From Marinovum algicola (GTDB taxonomy: Bacteria > Pseudomonadota > Alphaproteobacteria > Rhodobacterales > Rhodobacteraceae), in the NCBI RefSeq assembly GCF_900109145.1, contig NZ_FNYY01000016.1, positions 52,026 through 116,025 of the forward strand: a DNA stretch of 64,000 nucleotides, written 5' to 3'. Position 1 is the first letter of the stretch. Every line of letters starts with the position of its first letter. Below are positions 41,718 through 52,265 of the stretch, piece by piece. The position numbers and the translations under genes were made by a program. Below the pieces are notes generated by a model. It had not been told where the DNA came from, searched no databases, and saw nothing but the letters and a program-made list of their open reading frames with translations.

Positions 41718-41719
41718 CC

Positions 41720-43069
41720 ATGCGGGCGGCGCTTGCAGGGCTGGCACTGGTGTGCGGGGCGGCGGTGTCGGCCGCCGAGTTCACCACGCTCAAGGGCCAC
41801 GGCGGGCCGGTGATGGCGCTGGCGGTGTCGCCGGACGGCCGCGTGGCCAGCGCCAGTTTCGACAATTCGGTCGGGCTGTGGCGCGGCCGGGTGCCGCAAT
41901 GGCTCGAAGGACATGCGGCGGCGGTGACGGCGCTGGCCTGGGGGCCGGGAGGTCTGCTGGCCTCGGGCGGGGACGATTTCGCGGTGCGGCTCTGGCAGGT
42001 GGAGGTGGAGCCCGAAGCGGCGGGCCAGGAGGCCCCGGATCAGGTCCGGGGCGGGCCGCGCCAGACCGGGGGCGCCGGTGCGCGGGAGCTCGGGCGGCAT
42101 CGCGGCAAGGTGGCGGCGCTGGCCTTTGCGCCCTCGGGCGGCTGGCTGGCCAGCGGCAGCTGGGACGGCAGCGTGCGGATCTGGCCCCTGGAGGGCGGTG
42201 CGGCGCGCGAGCTGGCCCCGCCCGGGGCGCCGGTGAACGCGCTGGCCTGTCTCAGCGACACGGTGCTGCTGGCCGGGACGGCGGGCGGCGAGATCCTGCG
42301 TTATGATCTGGCGACCGGCGCGGCGCTGCCGCTGGTGAAACATGGCTTCGGGGTCAACACGCTGGTGGCGGGCGACGGCTGGATCGCCTATGGCGCGGTG
42401 GATGGCGGCACGCGGATCGTCGACATGGCGGGCGCGGAGATCGCCGATTTCACCCTCGACCGCCGGCCGATCCTCGCCATGGCCTGGCACGCGGAGACCG
42501 CGCAGCTCGCGGTGGGGGACGGGCAGGGCTATATCATGATCGTCGACACCGACAGATGGCAGATCGCCCGCGATTTCCGCGCCACCCGCGCGGGCCCGGT
42601 CTGGGCGCTGGATTTCGGCCCCGAGGGCGCGATGCTCTATGCCGGCGGCATCGACGACGTTGGCTATGGCTGGCCGGTGGCCAGCCTCGATGCCTTTGCG
42701 CCGGGGATCTCCGGCGAAAGATCGTTCCTGCGCGATGCCGCGACCATGCCCAACGGCGAACGCCAGTTCATGCGCAAATGTTCGATCTGCCACGCGCTGG
42801 AACCGGGGCCGTCGCGCAAGGCGGGGCCGAGCCTGTTTGGCGTTTTTGGCCGGCGCGCCGGGGTTTTGCCAGGCTACAGCTATTCCGCTACGCTGGACGG
42901 GGCGGAGATTGTCTGGAACGAAGAGACCATCGACGCGCTGTTCGATCAGGGCCCGGACCATTACATTCCCGGCTCGAAGATGCCGATGCAGGTGATCGCC
43001 GGGGCGCAGGACCGCGCCGATCTGATCGCCTTTCTGAAAACCGCCACCACGAAGGAAGCCAAGGAATGA
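41720..43069 (+). CDS. WD40 repeat protein fused to a c-type cytochrome
   Basis: 449 residues. A signal peptide (about 1-19) is followed by WD40-type blades to about residue 335 (LKGHGGPVMALAVSPDG, LASGGDDFAVRLWQ, LASGSWDGSVRIW) and a class I cytochrome c domain with C354-x2-C357-H358 and the likely axial Met in GSKMPM. An in-frame REP palindrome at 42032-42052 inserts EAPDQVRGG between blades. It is probably periplasmic and accepts or relays electrons near the formate dehydrogenase. It is coupled to the tiny gene that follows. Confidence 0.83.
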   Translation: MRAALAGLALVCGAAVSAAEFTTLKGHGGPVMALAVSPDGRVASASFDNSVGLWRGRVPQWLEGHAAAVTALAWGPGGLLASGGDDFAVRLWQVEVEPEAAGQEAPDQVRGGPRQTGGAGARELGRHRGKVAALAFAPSGGWLASGSWDGSVRIWPLEGGAARELAPPGAPVNALACLSDTVLLAGTAGGEILRYDLATGAALPLVKHGFGVNTLVAGDGWIAYGAVDGGTRIVDMAGAEIADFTLDRRPILAMAWHAETAQLAVGDGQGYIMIVDTDRWQIARDFRATRAGPVWALDFGPEGAMLYAGGIDDVGYGWPVASLDAFAPGISGERSFLRDAATMPNGERQFMRKCSICHALEPGPSRKAGPSLFGVFGRRAGVLPGYSYSATLDGAEIVWNEETIDALFDQGPDHYIPGSKMPMQVIAGAQDRADLIAFLKTATTKEAKE

Positions 43070-43191
43070 AAGCCATGTTCGCCGGATTTGCCGCCATCGT
43101 CCTGATCGGCGTCGCGGCCTATTACGGGCTCCATGAACTCGGGTTCTCGGCGCAGGAGGCCTATTCCGGCCCGAATGTCCGGGTCCAGTGA
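43066..43191 (+). CDS. 41-residue single-helix membrane protein
   Basis: ATGA overlap with the cytochrome gene. One membrane helix (about 4-22, FAGFAAIVLIGVAAYYGL) precedes a short polar tail ending YSGPNVRVQ. No family is recognised. The coupling and conserved-looking tail suggest a small subunit or assembly partner of the cytochrome rather than a chance frame. Confidence 0.6.
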   Translation: MKAMFAGFAAIVLIGVAAYYGLHELGFSAQEAYSGPNVRVQ

Positions 43192-43204
43192 GCGGCGCGC
43201 GGCG

Positions 43205-44539
<1,335 letters not shown>

Positions 44540-45126
44540 ACCGGCGGGCGGCGGCGCGGCAGCGCGGGCCAAGGCCCCCGTCCCGGACCTGCTCCGGGTC
44601 AACTTGATTTACGGAAATGGTGGTTTGCGCGCCGAGGGAGGCGGCTGGTTGTCACAAGTCGGCATGCGGTCCTGAGGCGCGAGGCCCCGGCGCGGGGGCC
44701 GGGGCGGGGGGCTCGAAAGGGCGGGTCAGGATACCCGTCCCGGGCTTGTCCCGGGACCTCCCGGCCTGCGGAAGCGGCGGCCCTGGGGGGCGCGAAGGTG
44801 GCGGCGATTCGAGAATCGGCCAGGGGGCCGGACGCGCGAGGCCCCGGCGCGGGGGCCGGGGCGGGGGGCTCGAAAGGGCGGGGCAGGATACCCGTCCCGG
44901 GCTTGCCCCGGGACCTCCCGGCCTGCGGAAGCGGTGCCCCGGGGGGCGCGAAGGTGACGGCGTTTCGGGGATCGGCAAGTGGGCCGGATGCTCGAGGCCC
45001 CGGCGCGAGGGCCGGGGCGGATGCGTCCGCTGGCCCCGTTTGCAGGAATTTTGCGCATTTCAATTTTTTACCGTTTGATAAAATTTTGATCTGTGGCAGG
45101 CTGTCAAAAAAGAACAGGGAGACGAC
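44540..45126. other. REP-rich intergenic region
   Basis: This 587-bp gap has a single REP palindrome at about 44578-44600, the tandem 157-bp units at 44681-45021, and an AT-rich stretch at 45052-45110 where the preT promoter should lie (two TTTGAT repeats at 45074 and 45085). Open frames across it are side effects of GC bias and the repeat period. Confidence 0.6.
44681..45021. repeat. Tandem 157-bp repeat units
   Basis: Units begin at 44681, 44838 and 44994 (157 and 156 bp apart); the third is cut short. Each has GAGGCCCCGGCGCG with its inverted partner, then GGCTCGAAAGGGCGG, then a CCCGTCCCGGGCTTG palindrome. The two full copies differ at few positions, so the duplication is recent. Confidence 0.8.
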
Positions 45127-46437
45127 ATGACCCACCCATTGACCCCAGGTGTGGCCGCAGGGCGGCTCACGACCGAGGAGATAGAGGCGAACTTCGCGGA
45201 CCTGCATCCGCCGCTCGATCAACACGAAGCCCATGTGGCGGCGGACCGCTGCTACTTCTGTCACGATGCGCCCTGCATCACCGCCTGCCCCACCGACATC
45301 GACATTCCGCTGTTCATCCGGCAGATCTCCACCGGCCAGCCCGAGGCGGCGGCGCGGACGATTCTGGAACAGAACATCCTTGGCGGCATGTGCGCCCGGG
45401 TCTGCCCGACCGAGACGCTTTGTGAACAGGCCTGCGTGCGCGAGATGGCCGAGGGCAAGCCGGTCGAGATCGGGCGGCTGCAACGCTTTGCCACCGATGC
45501 GATGATGACGCGGCAGGGCCATCCCTTTGTCCGTGCCGCTGCGACCGGGAAACATGTGGCGGTGGTCGGCGCCGGGCCGGCGGGGCTGGCCTGTGCCCAC
45601 CGGCTGGCGATGAAGGGCCACAAGGTCACCATCTACGAGGCCAAGGAAAAGCCCGGCGGGCTCAACGAATACGGCCTTGCCGCCTACAAGACGACCGATG
45701 ATTTCGCTGCGCGCGAGGTGGACTGGCTGCTGGGAATCGGCGGCATCGAGATCGCCTATGGCCGGATGCTGGGCGGGGATCTGTCGCTCGACGCGCTGCG
45801 CGAGGGCCATGACGCGGTGTTCCTCGGGATCGGGCTTGGCGCGGTGAATGCGCTGGAGATGCCCGGTGACGCGGAGGCGGCGAATGCGGTGGATTTCATC
45901 GCGGCGCTGCGCCAGGCCGGCGATCTGCGCGCGCTGCCGGTGGGGCGCAACGTGGTGGTGATCGGCGGCGGCATGACGGCGGTCGATGCCGCGGTGCAGG
46001 CGCGGCTGCTGGGCGCCGAGAACGTGACGCTGGCCTATCGCCGCGACCGCGACCGGATGGGGGCCTCGAAATTCGAGCAGGACCTGGCGGCCTCGAAAGG
46101 CGTGCGGATCATCAGCAATGTGATGCCGGTGGCGCTGGAAGATGGTACCATGGTGCTGGAATACACCGCCGACGTGGACGGCCGGCTGCAAGGCACCGGC
46201 GAGCGCATCGAGCTGCCCGCCGACCAGGTGTTGCGCGCCATCGGGCAGATGCTGGTGCCGCTGGGCGATCTCGGGCTGGAGCGCGGCAAGATCGCCGTGG
46301 CTGGTGCCGGGCGCAGCGGCATCGCGGGTGTCTGGGCCGGCGGCGATTGCACGCCGGGTGAAGACCTGACGGTGGTGGCCGTGGCCGAGGGGCGCGACGC
46401 CGCCGAGGACATCCACGCCGCGCTGATGCAGGCATGA
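45127..46437 (+). CDS. preT: Dihydropyrimidine dehydrogenase, NAD(P)H-oxidising subunit
   Basis: 436 residues. An N-terminal double-cluster domain (CYFCHDAPCITACPTDIDI, CARVCPTETLCEQACVRE) is followed by FAD (GAGPAGLACAHRLA) and NAD(P) (IGGGMTAVDAAVQARL) folds, as in the N-terminal half of animal DPD and in bacterial PreT/PydX. It passes electrons from NAD(P)H to PreA. AGGGAGACGAC precedes the ATG. Confidence 0.9.
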   Translation: MTHPLTPGVAAGRLTTEEIEANFADLHPPLDQHEAHVAADRCYFCHDAPCITACPTDIDIPLFIRQISTGQPEAAARTILEQNILGGMCARVCPTETLCEQACVREMAEGKPVEIGRLQRFATDAMMTRQGHPFVRAAATGKHVAVVGAGPAGLACAHRLAMKGHKVTIYEAKEKPGGLNEYGLAAYKTTDDFAAREVDWLLGIGGIEIAYGRMLGGDLSLDALREGHDAVFLGIGLGAVNALEMPGDAEAANAVDFIAALRQAGDLRALPVGRNVVVIGGGMTAVDAAVQARLLGAENVTLAYRRDRDRMGASKFEQDLAASKGVRIISNVMPVALEDGTMVLEYTADVDGRLQGTGERIELPADQVLRAIGQMLVPLGDLGLERGKIAVAGAGRSGIAGVWAGGDCTPGEDLTVVAVAEGRDAAEDIHAALMQA

Positions 46438-46608
46438 CCCCGCCCCGGACCGCGTTCCGGGGCCTGTCCCGGACTTTGATCCGGGGCCTGTCCCGGAGAG
46501 TGATCCGGGGCGTTCGTTTCAAGCGCCGCCCAGGAGGCCCCGGATCGGGGTCCGGGGCGCGGAGAGCAAGATCCGCGGCGCTGCACCAAGATTTCGGAGA
46601 CCTGACCC
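46438..46608. repeat. Cluster of REP palindromes between preT and preA
   Basis: Four imperfect palindromes of the CCGGA..TCCGG type within 46441-46560. No gene or clear promoter is seen; preA has its own GGAGACC-type ribosome site before the ATG. Confidence 0.6.
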
Positions 46609-47916
46609 ATGGCTGACCTGACCACCAATTTCCTCGGAATATCCTCACCCAACCCGTTCTGGCTGGCCTCGGCGCCGCCGACCGACAAGGAATACAACGT
46701 CCGCCGCGCCTTCGAGGCCGGCTGGGGCGGCGTCGTCTGGAAGACGCTCGGCGAAGAGGGCCTGCCGGTCGTCAATGTCAACGGCCCCCGCTATGGCGCG
46801 ATCTACGGCGCCGACCGGCGGCTGCTGGGGCTCAACAACATCGAGCTGATCACCGACCGGCCGCTCGAGGTCAACCTCGAGGAAATGGCGCGGGTCAAGG
46901 CGGATTATCCCGACCGGGCGCTCATTGCCTCGATCATGGTGCCCTGCGAAGAGGCGGCCTGGAAGGCGATCCTGCCGCGGGTGGCCGAGACCGGCGCCGA
47001 CGGCATCGAGCTGAATTTCGGCTGTCCGCACGGCATGTCGGAACGCGGCATGGGCTCGGCCGTGGGCCAGGTGCCGGAATACATCGAGATGGTGACCCGC
47101 TGGTGCAAGCAGAACTATGACCGGCCCGTCATCGTCAAGCTGACCCCCAACATCACCGACATCCGCAAGCCGGCGACGGCGGCCAGGAACGGCGGCGCCG
47201 ATGCGGTGAGCCTGATCAACACGATCAATTCGATCACCTCGATCGATCTCGACAATTTCGCGCCGGAGCCGACGATCGACGGCAAGGGCAGCCATGGCGG
47301 CTATTGCGGCCCGGCGGTCAAGCCGATCGCCCTGTCGATGGTTTCGGAGATTGCCCGCAACCCCGAGACCCGGGGCCTGCCGATCTCGGGCATCGGCGGG
47401 GTGACCACCTGGCGCGATGCGGCCGAATTCATCGCGCTCGGCGCCGGCAACGTCCAGGTCTGCACCGCCGCCATGACCTATGGCTTCAAGATCGTCGAAG
47501 AGATGAAACGCGGCCTCAGCGAATGGATGGACGAAAAGGGCTTTGCCCGGGTCGAGGATTTTGTCGGCATGGCGGTGCCCAATGTCACCGACTGGCAATA
47601 CCTGAATCTCAACTATGTCACCAAGGCGCGGATCGATCAGGAGGCCTGTATCAAATGCGGCCGCTGTTATGCCGCCTGCGAGGACACCTCGCACCAGGCC
47701 ATCGCGATGACACCCGACCGCACCTTCGAGGTGATCGACGCGGAATGTGTCGCCTGCAACCTCTGCGTCGATGTCTGCCCGGTCGAGAACTGCATCTCGA
47801 TGGAGCGGCTGGCCGCCGGCGCCGTCGATCCGCGCACCGGCCGCGTGGTGCAGGAGGACTATGCCAACTGGACCACCCATCCCAACAACCCGATGGCACC
47901 GCAGGCGGCAGAGTGA
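46609..47916 (+). CDS. preA: Dihydropyrimidine dehydrogenase catalytic subunit
   Basis: 435 residues. The FMN TIM barrel includes GCPHGMSERGMGSAVGQ, the catalytic loop, and KLTPNITDIRKPA. Two C-terminal [4Fe-4S] motifs follow (CIKCGRCYAAC, CVACNLCVDVCPVENC). The loop reads SAVGQ where, from memory, the animal enzyme has a catalytic Cys (ACGQ); whether that matters in bacterial enzymes should be checked. It reduces uracil and thymine to 5,6-dihydro forms. Confidence 0.92.
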   Translation: MADLTTNFLGISSPNPFWLASAPPTDKEYNVRRAFEAGWGGVVWKTLGEEGLPVVNVNGPRYGAIYGADRRLLGLNNIELITDRPLEVNLEEMARVKADYPDRALIASIMVPCEEAAWKAILPRVAETGADGIELNFGCPHGMSERGMGSAVGQVPEYIEMVTRWCKQNYDRPVIVKLTPNITDIRKPATAARNGGADAVSLINTINSITSIDLDNFAPEPTIDGKGSHGGYCGPAVKPIALSMVSEIARNPETRGLPISGIGGVTTWRDAAEFIALGAGNVQVCTAAMTYGFKIVEEMKRGLSEWMDEKGFARVEDFVGMAVPNVTDWQYLNLNYVTKARIDQEACIKCGRCYAACEDTSHQAIAMTPDRTFEVIDAECVACNLCVDVCPVENCISMERLAAGAVDPRTGRVVQEDYANWTTHPNNPMAPQAAE

Positions 47917-47926
47917 CGCCGCTGCT

Positions 47927-48580
47927 TCACCCTGGTGTCAGCAGGCGGCGGAACAGCGTCTCCAGATGCGCCTCCGCCGCCTCGAAGGGGTTGTCCTGGC
48001 CCAGCACCGCCGTGACCTGCACCTGGAAATCGGCGTAATGCTGGGTCAGCGCCCAGATCGAGAAGATCAGATGCACCGGATCGACCGGCGCCAGCCGGCC
48101 GGCGGCGCACCAGCCGCGAATCGTCTCGGCCGTCTCGTCGACCAGCGCGCGCAGGTCGGTTTCGAGGATCGGCAGGATGCGCGGCGCGCCTTGCAGGATC
48201 TCGTTGGCGAACAGCCGGCTTTCGCGCGGGTAGTCGCGGGCCAGCTCGAGCTTGCGCTTCACATAGGCCAGGATTTCCTCGAGCGGGTCGCCGCTGGCAT
48301 CCAGCGCGCGCAGCGGGTCGAGCCAGGCGGTCAGCAGCGCCTGCAACAAATCCTGGTGCATCGCCTCCTTGGAGGGAAAATAATACAGCAGGTTGGGCTT
48401 GGAGAGGCCGGATTCGCCGGCGATCTGATCGAGGGTCGCGCCGCGAAAGCCGTATTGCGAAAAGACCTGCAAGGCGGCCTGAAGGATGCGCTCGCGGTTG
48501 CGAAGCTGAATCCGGGTGCGCGATTTGCCGTTCGCCGTGCGGCGGGCCGCGCCTTGCGCGATTGCCGAAGTCTCCGTCAT
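47927..48580 (-). CDS. rutR: TetR-family pyrimidine regulator RutR
   Basis: 217 residues. The TetR HTH (RILQAALQVFSQYGFRGATLDQIAGESGLSK cut across about 25-55) and the RutR-type ligand domain are present (ALDASGDPLEEILAYVKRKLE, FANEILQGAP). RutR senses uracil. The start ATG at 48580 has AGGA 10 bases upstream. Its operator lies between it and the divergent hydrolase gene. It is convergent with preA, 10 bp apart. Confidence 0.88.
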   Translation of the reverse strand: MTETSAIAQGAARRTANGKSRTRIQLRNRERILQAALQVFSQYGFRGATLDQIAGESGLSKPNLLYYFPSKEAMHQDLLQALLTAWLDPLRALDASGDPLEEILAYVKRKLELARDYPRESRLFANEILQGAPRILPILETDLRALVDETAETIRGWCAAGRLAPVDPVHLIFSIWALTQHYADFQVQVTAVLGQDNPFEAAEAHLETLFRRLLTPG

Positions 48581-48667
48581 GCCGTGGAATTCCTGCCCAA
48601 AAATAAACCAATTGCCTGCCACAGCCGAGAGTGCCTTGACTGACTTCTCACCCGTGGTAGCGTTCTT

Positions 48668-48683
48668 TTGACCGATTGGTCAA
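48668..48683. promoter_or_regulatory. RutR operator
   Basis: TTGACCGATTGGTCAA, perfect 6-bp arms around four bases. It matches the known RutR consensus TTGACCA-N2-TGGTCAA at 14 of 16 positions counting the two free bases. It lies between rutR and the hydrolase start, so it can control both. Confidence 0.8.
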
Positions 48684-48728
48684 ATTCAATGAGAGCCCGA
48701 AGGGCCTTTATCACCGACAGGGGGTGAC

Positions 48729-49979
48729 ATGACCGAACCGACAGCCAACATGACCGTCGATGGCGACCGTCTTTGGGACAGTCTCATGGAGATGGCCAGG
48801 ATCGGCCCTGGCGTGGCCGGCGGCAACAACCGCCAGACCGTGACCGACGAGGACGGCGAGGGCCGGGCGCTGTTTCAGCGCTGGTGCGAGGCGGCGGGCT
48901 GTTCGATGGGGCTGGATCAGATGGGCAACATGTTCGCCCGGCGCGAAGGCAGCGACCCCGAGGCGCTGCCGGTCTATGTGGGCAGCCATCTCGACACCCA
49001 GCCCACCGGCGGCAAATATGACGGCGTGCTGGGGGTGCTGGGCGGGCTGGAGATCCTGCGCACGCTGAACGATCTGGACATCCGGACCAGGCACCCGATC
49101 GTGGTCACCAACTGGACCAACGAGGAGGGCACGCGTTTTGCCCCCGCCATGCTGGCGTCCGGCGTCTTTGCCGGGGTTCACGCCCAGGACTGGGCGTATG
49201 ACCGCGAGGATCACGACGGCAAAAAATTCGGTGACGAACTGGCGCGGATCGGCTGGAAGGGCGAGGAAGAGGTGGGCGCCCGCAAGATGCACGCCTTCTT
49301 TGAGCTGCATATCGAGCAGGGGCCGATCCTCGAGGCCGAGGGCAAGGACATCGGCGTCGTCACCCACGGCCAGGGCCTGAGCTGGACCCAGGTGACGGTG
49401 ACCGGCAAGGAGAGCCACACCGGCTCGACGCCGATGCCGATGCGCAAGAACGCCGGGCTCGGCATGGCGCGCATCCTCGACAAGGTCGACGAGATCGCTT
49501 GGTCGCACAAGCCCGATGCGGTGGGCGCGGCGGGCCATATCGAGGTCTTTCCCAATTCGCGCAACGTGATCCCCGGCAAGGCGGTGTTCACTGTCGATTT
49601 CCGCTCGCCCGAGCTTGCGGTGATCGAGGACATGGAAGCGCGGCTCCGCAAGGAGGCGCAGGCGATCTGCGACGAGATGGGGCTCGAGGTCGCCTTCGAA
49701 AAGGTCGGCGGCTTCGATCCGGTGACCTTTGACGAAGGCTGCGTGACGGCGGTGCGCGCGGCGGCCGAGCGGCTGGGCTATTCGCATCGCGACATCATCT
49801 CCGGCGCGGGGCATGACGCCTGCTGGATCAACCGGGTGGCGCCGACGGCGATGGTGATGTGCCCCTGCGTCGACGGGCTGTCGCACAACGAGGCCGAGGA
49901 GATCTCGAAGGCGTGGGCCAAGGCCGGGGCCGATGTCCTGCTGCATGCGGTGGTGGAAACGGCGAGGATCGAGGGGTGA
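48729..49979 (+). CDS. Zn-dependent hydantoinase/carbamoylase (beta-ureidopropionase type)
   Basis: 416 residues, M20/amidase family. Metal ligands are in GSHLDTQP, NEEGTRF and HIEQGP, and the dimerisation domain follows (about 210-325). In this cluster it should hydrolyse N-carbamoyl-beta-alanine to beta-alanine, NH3 and CO2, the last step of reductive pyrimidine breakdown. The ATG follows CAGGGGGTGAC. It is divergent from rutR. Confidence 0.88.
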   Translation: MTEPTANMTVDGDRLWDSLMEMARIGPGVAGGNNRQTVTDEDGEGRALFQRWCEAAGCSMGLDQMGNMFARREGSDPEALPVYVGSHLDTQPTGGKYDGVLGVLGGLEILRTLNDLDIRTRHPIVVTNWTNEEGTRFAPAMLASGVFAGVHAQDWAYDREDHDGKKFGDELARIGWKGEEEVGARKMHAFFELHIEQGPILEAEGKDIGVVTHGQGLSWTQVTVTGKESHTGSTPMPMRKNAGLGMARILDKVDEIAWSHKPDAVGAAGHIEVFPNSRNVIPGKAVFTVDFRSPELAVIEDMEARLRKEAQAICDEMGLEVAFEKVGGFDPVTFDEGCVTAVRAAAERLGYSHRDIISGAGHDACWINRVAPTAMVMCPCVDGLSHNEAEEISKAWAKAGADVLLHAVVETARIEG

Positions 49980-50315
49980 GGTTTCACGTCTCTCCCGTCC
50001 CGGACTTGATCCGGGACCTCGTGGCTGACCGCGAGGCCCCGGCGCGATGGCCGGGGCGCGGCTCGCGAACGGAGGCGTGTTTGCCCCGGCGCGTGTCATC
50101 CACACCGCCCGTCCCGGACTTGATCCGGGACCTCATGGCGGAGGGCGAGGCCCCGGCGCGGGGGCCGGGGCGGGGTCGGCGAACGGAGGCGTGTTTGCCC
50201 TGGCGCATGTCACCCACACCGCCCGTCCCGGACCTGATCCGGGACCTCGTGGCTGACCGCCAAGCCCCGCCCCGGGATTCACGTGGCGTTAACCCGGCGC
50301 TGCCCACCATCGGGC
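49980..50315. repeat. 114-bp tandem REP units in a gene-free stretch
   Basis: Units start at 49996, 50110 and 50224, each 114 bp apart, beginning CGTCCCGGACTTGATCCGGG; the third is partial. GAGGCCCCGGCGCG and GCGAACGGAGGCGTGTTTG recur in each. Nothing else is recognised in this 336-bp gap. Confidence 0.8.
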
Positions 50316-50600
50316 ATGGGGCATTTCGTCTACATCCTGGCGTCGCGGCCGGGCGGCGCGATCTACATCGGCCGCAGCCGCAACCTGCGCGCCCGGATCG
50401 CGGCGCATCGCGCCGGGCTCTCGCGGCACACGGAGCGCTACAACATCCGCACCCTGGTCTGGTTCGAGGCGCATGCGGATTTCGAGACATCGCTCTTGCG
50501 CGAACGCCGTCTCAAACGCTGGCGGCGCGCGTGGAAAGACGCGCTGATCATGGAACACAACCCGCAGTGGCGGGACATCACACATCTCGTTCCCGAGTAG
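50316..50600 (+). CDS. GIY-YIG domain protein
   Basis: 94 residues, UPF0213/YhbQ type. The signature FVYILAS..AIYIGRS is followed by LRARIAAHRAGLSRHT and the conserved Arg and Glu region (RERRLKRWRRAWK, IMEHNPQW). Minimal GIY-YIG endonuclease-fold proteins of this kind have unclear roles in DNA repair. It separates the two hydrolase genes of the pyrimidine pathway without any obvious link to them. The ATG at 50316 starts the domain. Confidence 0.83.
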   Translation: MGHFVYILASRPGGAIYIGRSRNLRARIAAHRAGLSRHTERYNIRTLVWFEAHADFETSLLRERRLKRWRRAWKDALIMEHNPQWRDITHLVPE

Positions 50601-50655
50601 CCGCCGGTGAGATCCCGGCGCATGGCCGGGACGGGCGACCGGAGGAGACACACAC

Positions 50656-52110
50656 ATGAGCAAAGTCATCAAGAACGGCACCATCGTCACCCACGACCGG
50701 ACCTACAAGGCCGATGTGCTGGTCGAAAACGGCGTTATCGCCGAGATCGGCCCCGACCTGAAAGGCGACGAAACCCTCGACGCCAGCGGCTGTTATGTCA
50801 TGCCCGGCGGCATCGACCCGCACACCCACCTGGAAATGCCTTTCATGGGCACCTATTCCACCGATGATTTCGACAGCGGCACCCGTGCCGCGCTGGCCGG
50901 CGGCACCACGATGGTGGTGGATTTCGCCCTGCCCAGCCCCGGCCAGGGCCTGCTCGACGCGCTCAAGATGTGGGACAACAAATCCACCCGGGCGCATTGC
51001 GATTACAGCTTCCACATGGCCGTCACCTGGTGGAGCGAACAGGTGTTCAACGAGATGGAGACCGTGGTCAAGGAGCGCGGCATCAACACCTTCAAGCACT
51101 TCATGGCCTACAAGGGCGCGCTGATGGTGCAGGATGACGAGATGTACGCCAGCTTCCAGCGGATCGGCGAGCTGGGCGGCATTGCCATGGTCCATGCCGA
51201 GAACGGCGATGTGGTGGCCGATCTTCAGCAGAAGCTGCTGGCCGAGGGCAACACCGGGCCGGAGGCACATGCCTATTCCCGCCCGCCGCAGGTCGAAGGC
51301 GAGGCCGCCAACCGCGCCATCATGATCGCCGACATGGCCGGCGTGCCGCTCTATATCGTCCATGTCTCCTGTGAAGAGGCGCATGAGGCCATCCGCCGCG
51401 CCCGCCAGCAGGGCAAGCGGGTCTGGGGCGAGCCGCTGATCCAGCATCTGACGCTGGATGACAGCGAATACATGAACAAGGATTGGGACCACGCCGCCCG
51501 CCGCGTCATGTCGCCGCCGTTCCGCAACCAGAAGCACCAGGACAGCCTCTGGGCCGGATTGCAAGCCGGCTCGCTCTCGGTCGTGGCGACGGACCATTGC
51601 GCCTTTACCACCGAGCAGAAACGCTATGGCGTCGGCGATTTCACCAAGATCCCCAATGGCACCGGCGGGCTCGAGGACCGGATGCCGATGCTCTGGACCC
51701 ATGGTGTCGAGACCGGCCGGCTGACGCCCGAGGAATTTGTCGCCGTGACCTCGACCAATGTCGCCAAGGTGCTGAACTGCTACCCGCGGAAAGGCGCGAT
51801 CCTGCCCGGGGCGGATGCCGATATCGTGGTCTGGGATCCGGAAAAGACCAAGACCATTCACGCCGACACACAGGTTTCGGCGATCGATTACAACGTCTTC
51901 GAGGGCAAGGAGGTCAAGGGCCTGCCGCGCTTTACCCTGACGCGCGGCCATGTGGCGGTGCATGACGGCGAGCTGCGCAGCCAGGAGGGCCATGGCGAAT
52001 TTGTCAAACGCACGCCCAATACCGCCACCAACAAGGCGCTGTCGAGGTGGAAGGAGCTGACCGCGCCGCGTCCGGTGGAACGCTCGGGCATTCCGGCGAG
52101 CGGGGTCTGA
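50656..52110 (+). CDS. hydA: Dihydropyrimidinase
   Basis: 484 residues, cyclic amidohydrolase. H56 and H58 (DPHTHLEMPF) and the carbamylated K153 (FMAYKG) hold the two zinc ions, with further ligands in IVHVS and TDHC. It opens dihydrouracil or dihydrothymine to the N-carbamoyl-beta-amino acid. GGAG lies 10 bases before the ATG. Short REP-like stretches precede the gene. Confidence 0.93.
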   Translation: MSKVIKNGTIVTHDRTYKADVLVENGVIAEIGPDLKGDETLDASGCYVMPGGIDPHTHLEMPFMGTYSTDDFDSGTRAALAGGTTMVVDFALPSPGQGLLDALKMWDNKSTRAHCDYSFHMAVTWWSEQVFNEMETVVKERGINTFKHFMAYKGALMVQDDEMYASFQRIGELGGIAMVHAENGDVVADLQQKLLAEGNTGPEAHAYSRPPQVEGEAANRAIMIADMAGVPLYIVHVSCEEAHEAIRRARQQGKRVWGEPLIQHLTLDDSEYMNKDWDHAARRVMSPPFRNQKHQDSLWAGLQAGSLSVVATDHCAFTTEQKRYGVGDFTKIPNGTGGLEDRMPMLWTHGVETGRLTPEEFVAVTSTNVAKVLNCYPRKGAILPGADADIVVWDPEKTKTIHADTQVSAIDYNVFEGKEVKGLPRFTLTRGHVAVHDGELRSQEGHGEFVKRTPNTATNKALSRWKELTAPRPVERSGIPASGV

Positions 52111-52265
52111 CGACCGGTGGCGCGCCCCCGGTGCAGCAGCGGCACCGCCGCCGCGTGTTCCGCCGGCGGCCGGCGTCTGGCTAGGCGGGCCGCGTGCCGG
52201 CCCGGCGACATGCGGCTTGCCTTCTGTGACAGCCGTGGCAAGGATCAAGAGGAGACACCCAACCC

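Noticed and set aside
44599..46416. 605-codon minus-strand frame over preT and the repeats
   Set aside because: It crosses tandem repeats and the antisense of preT; no conserved motif.
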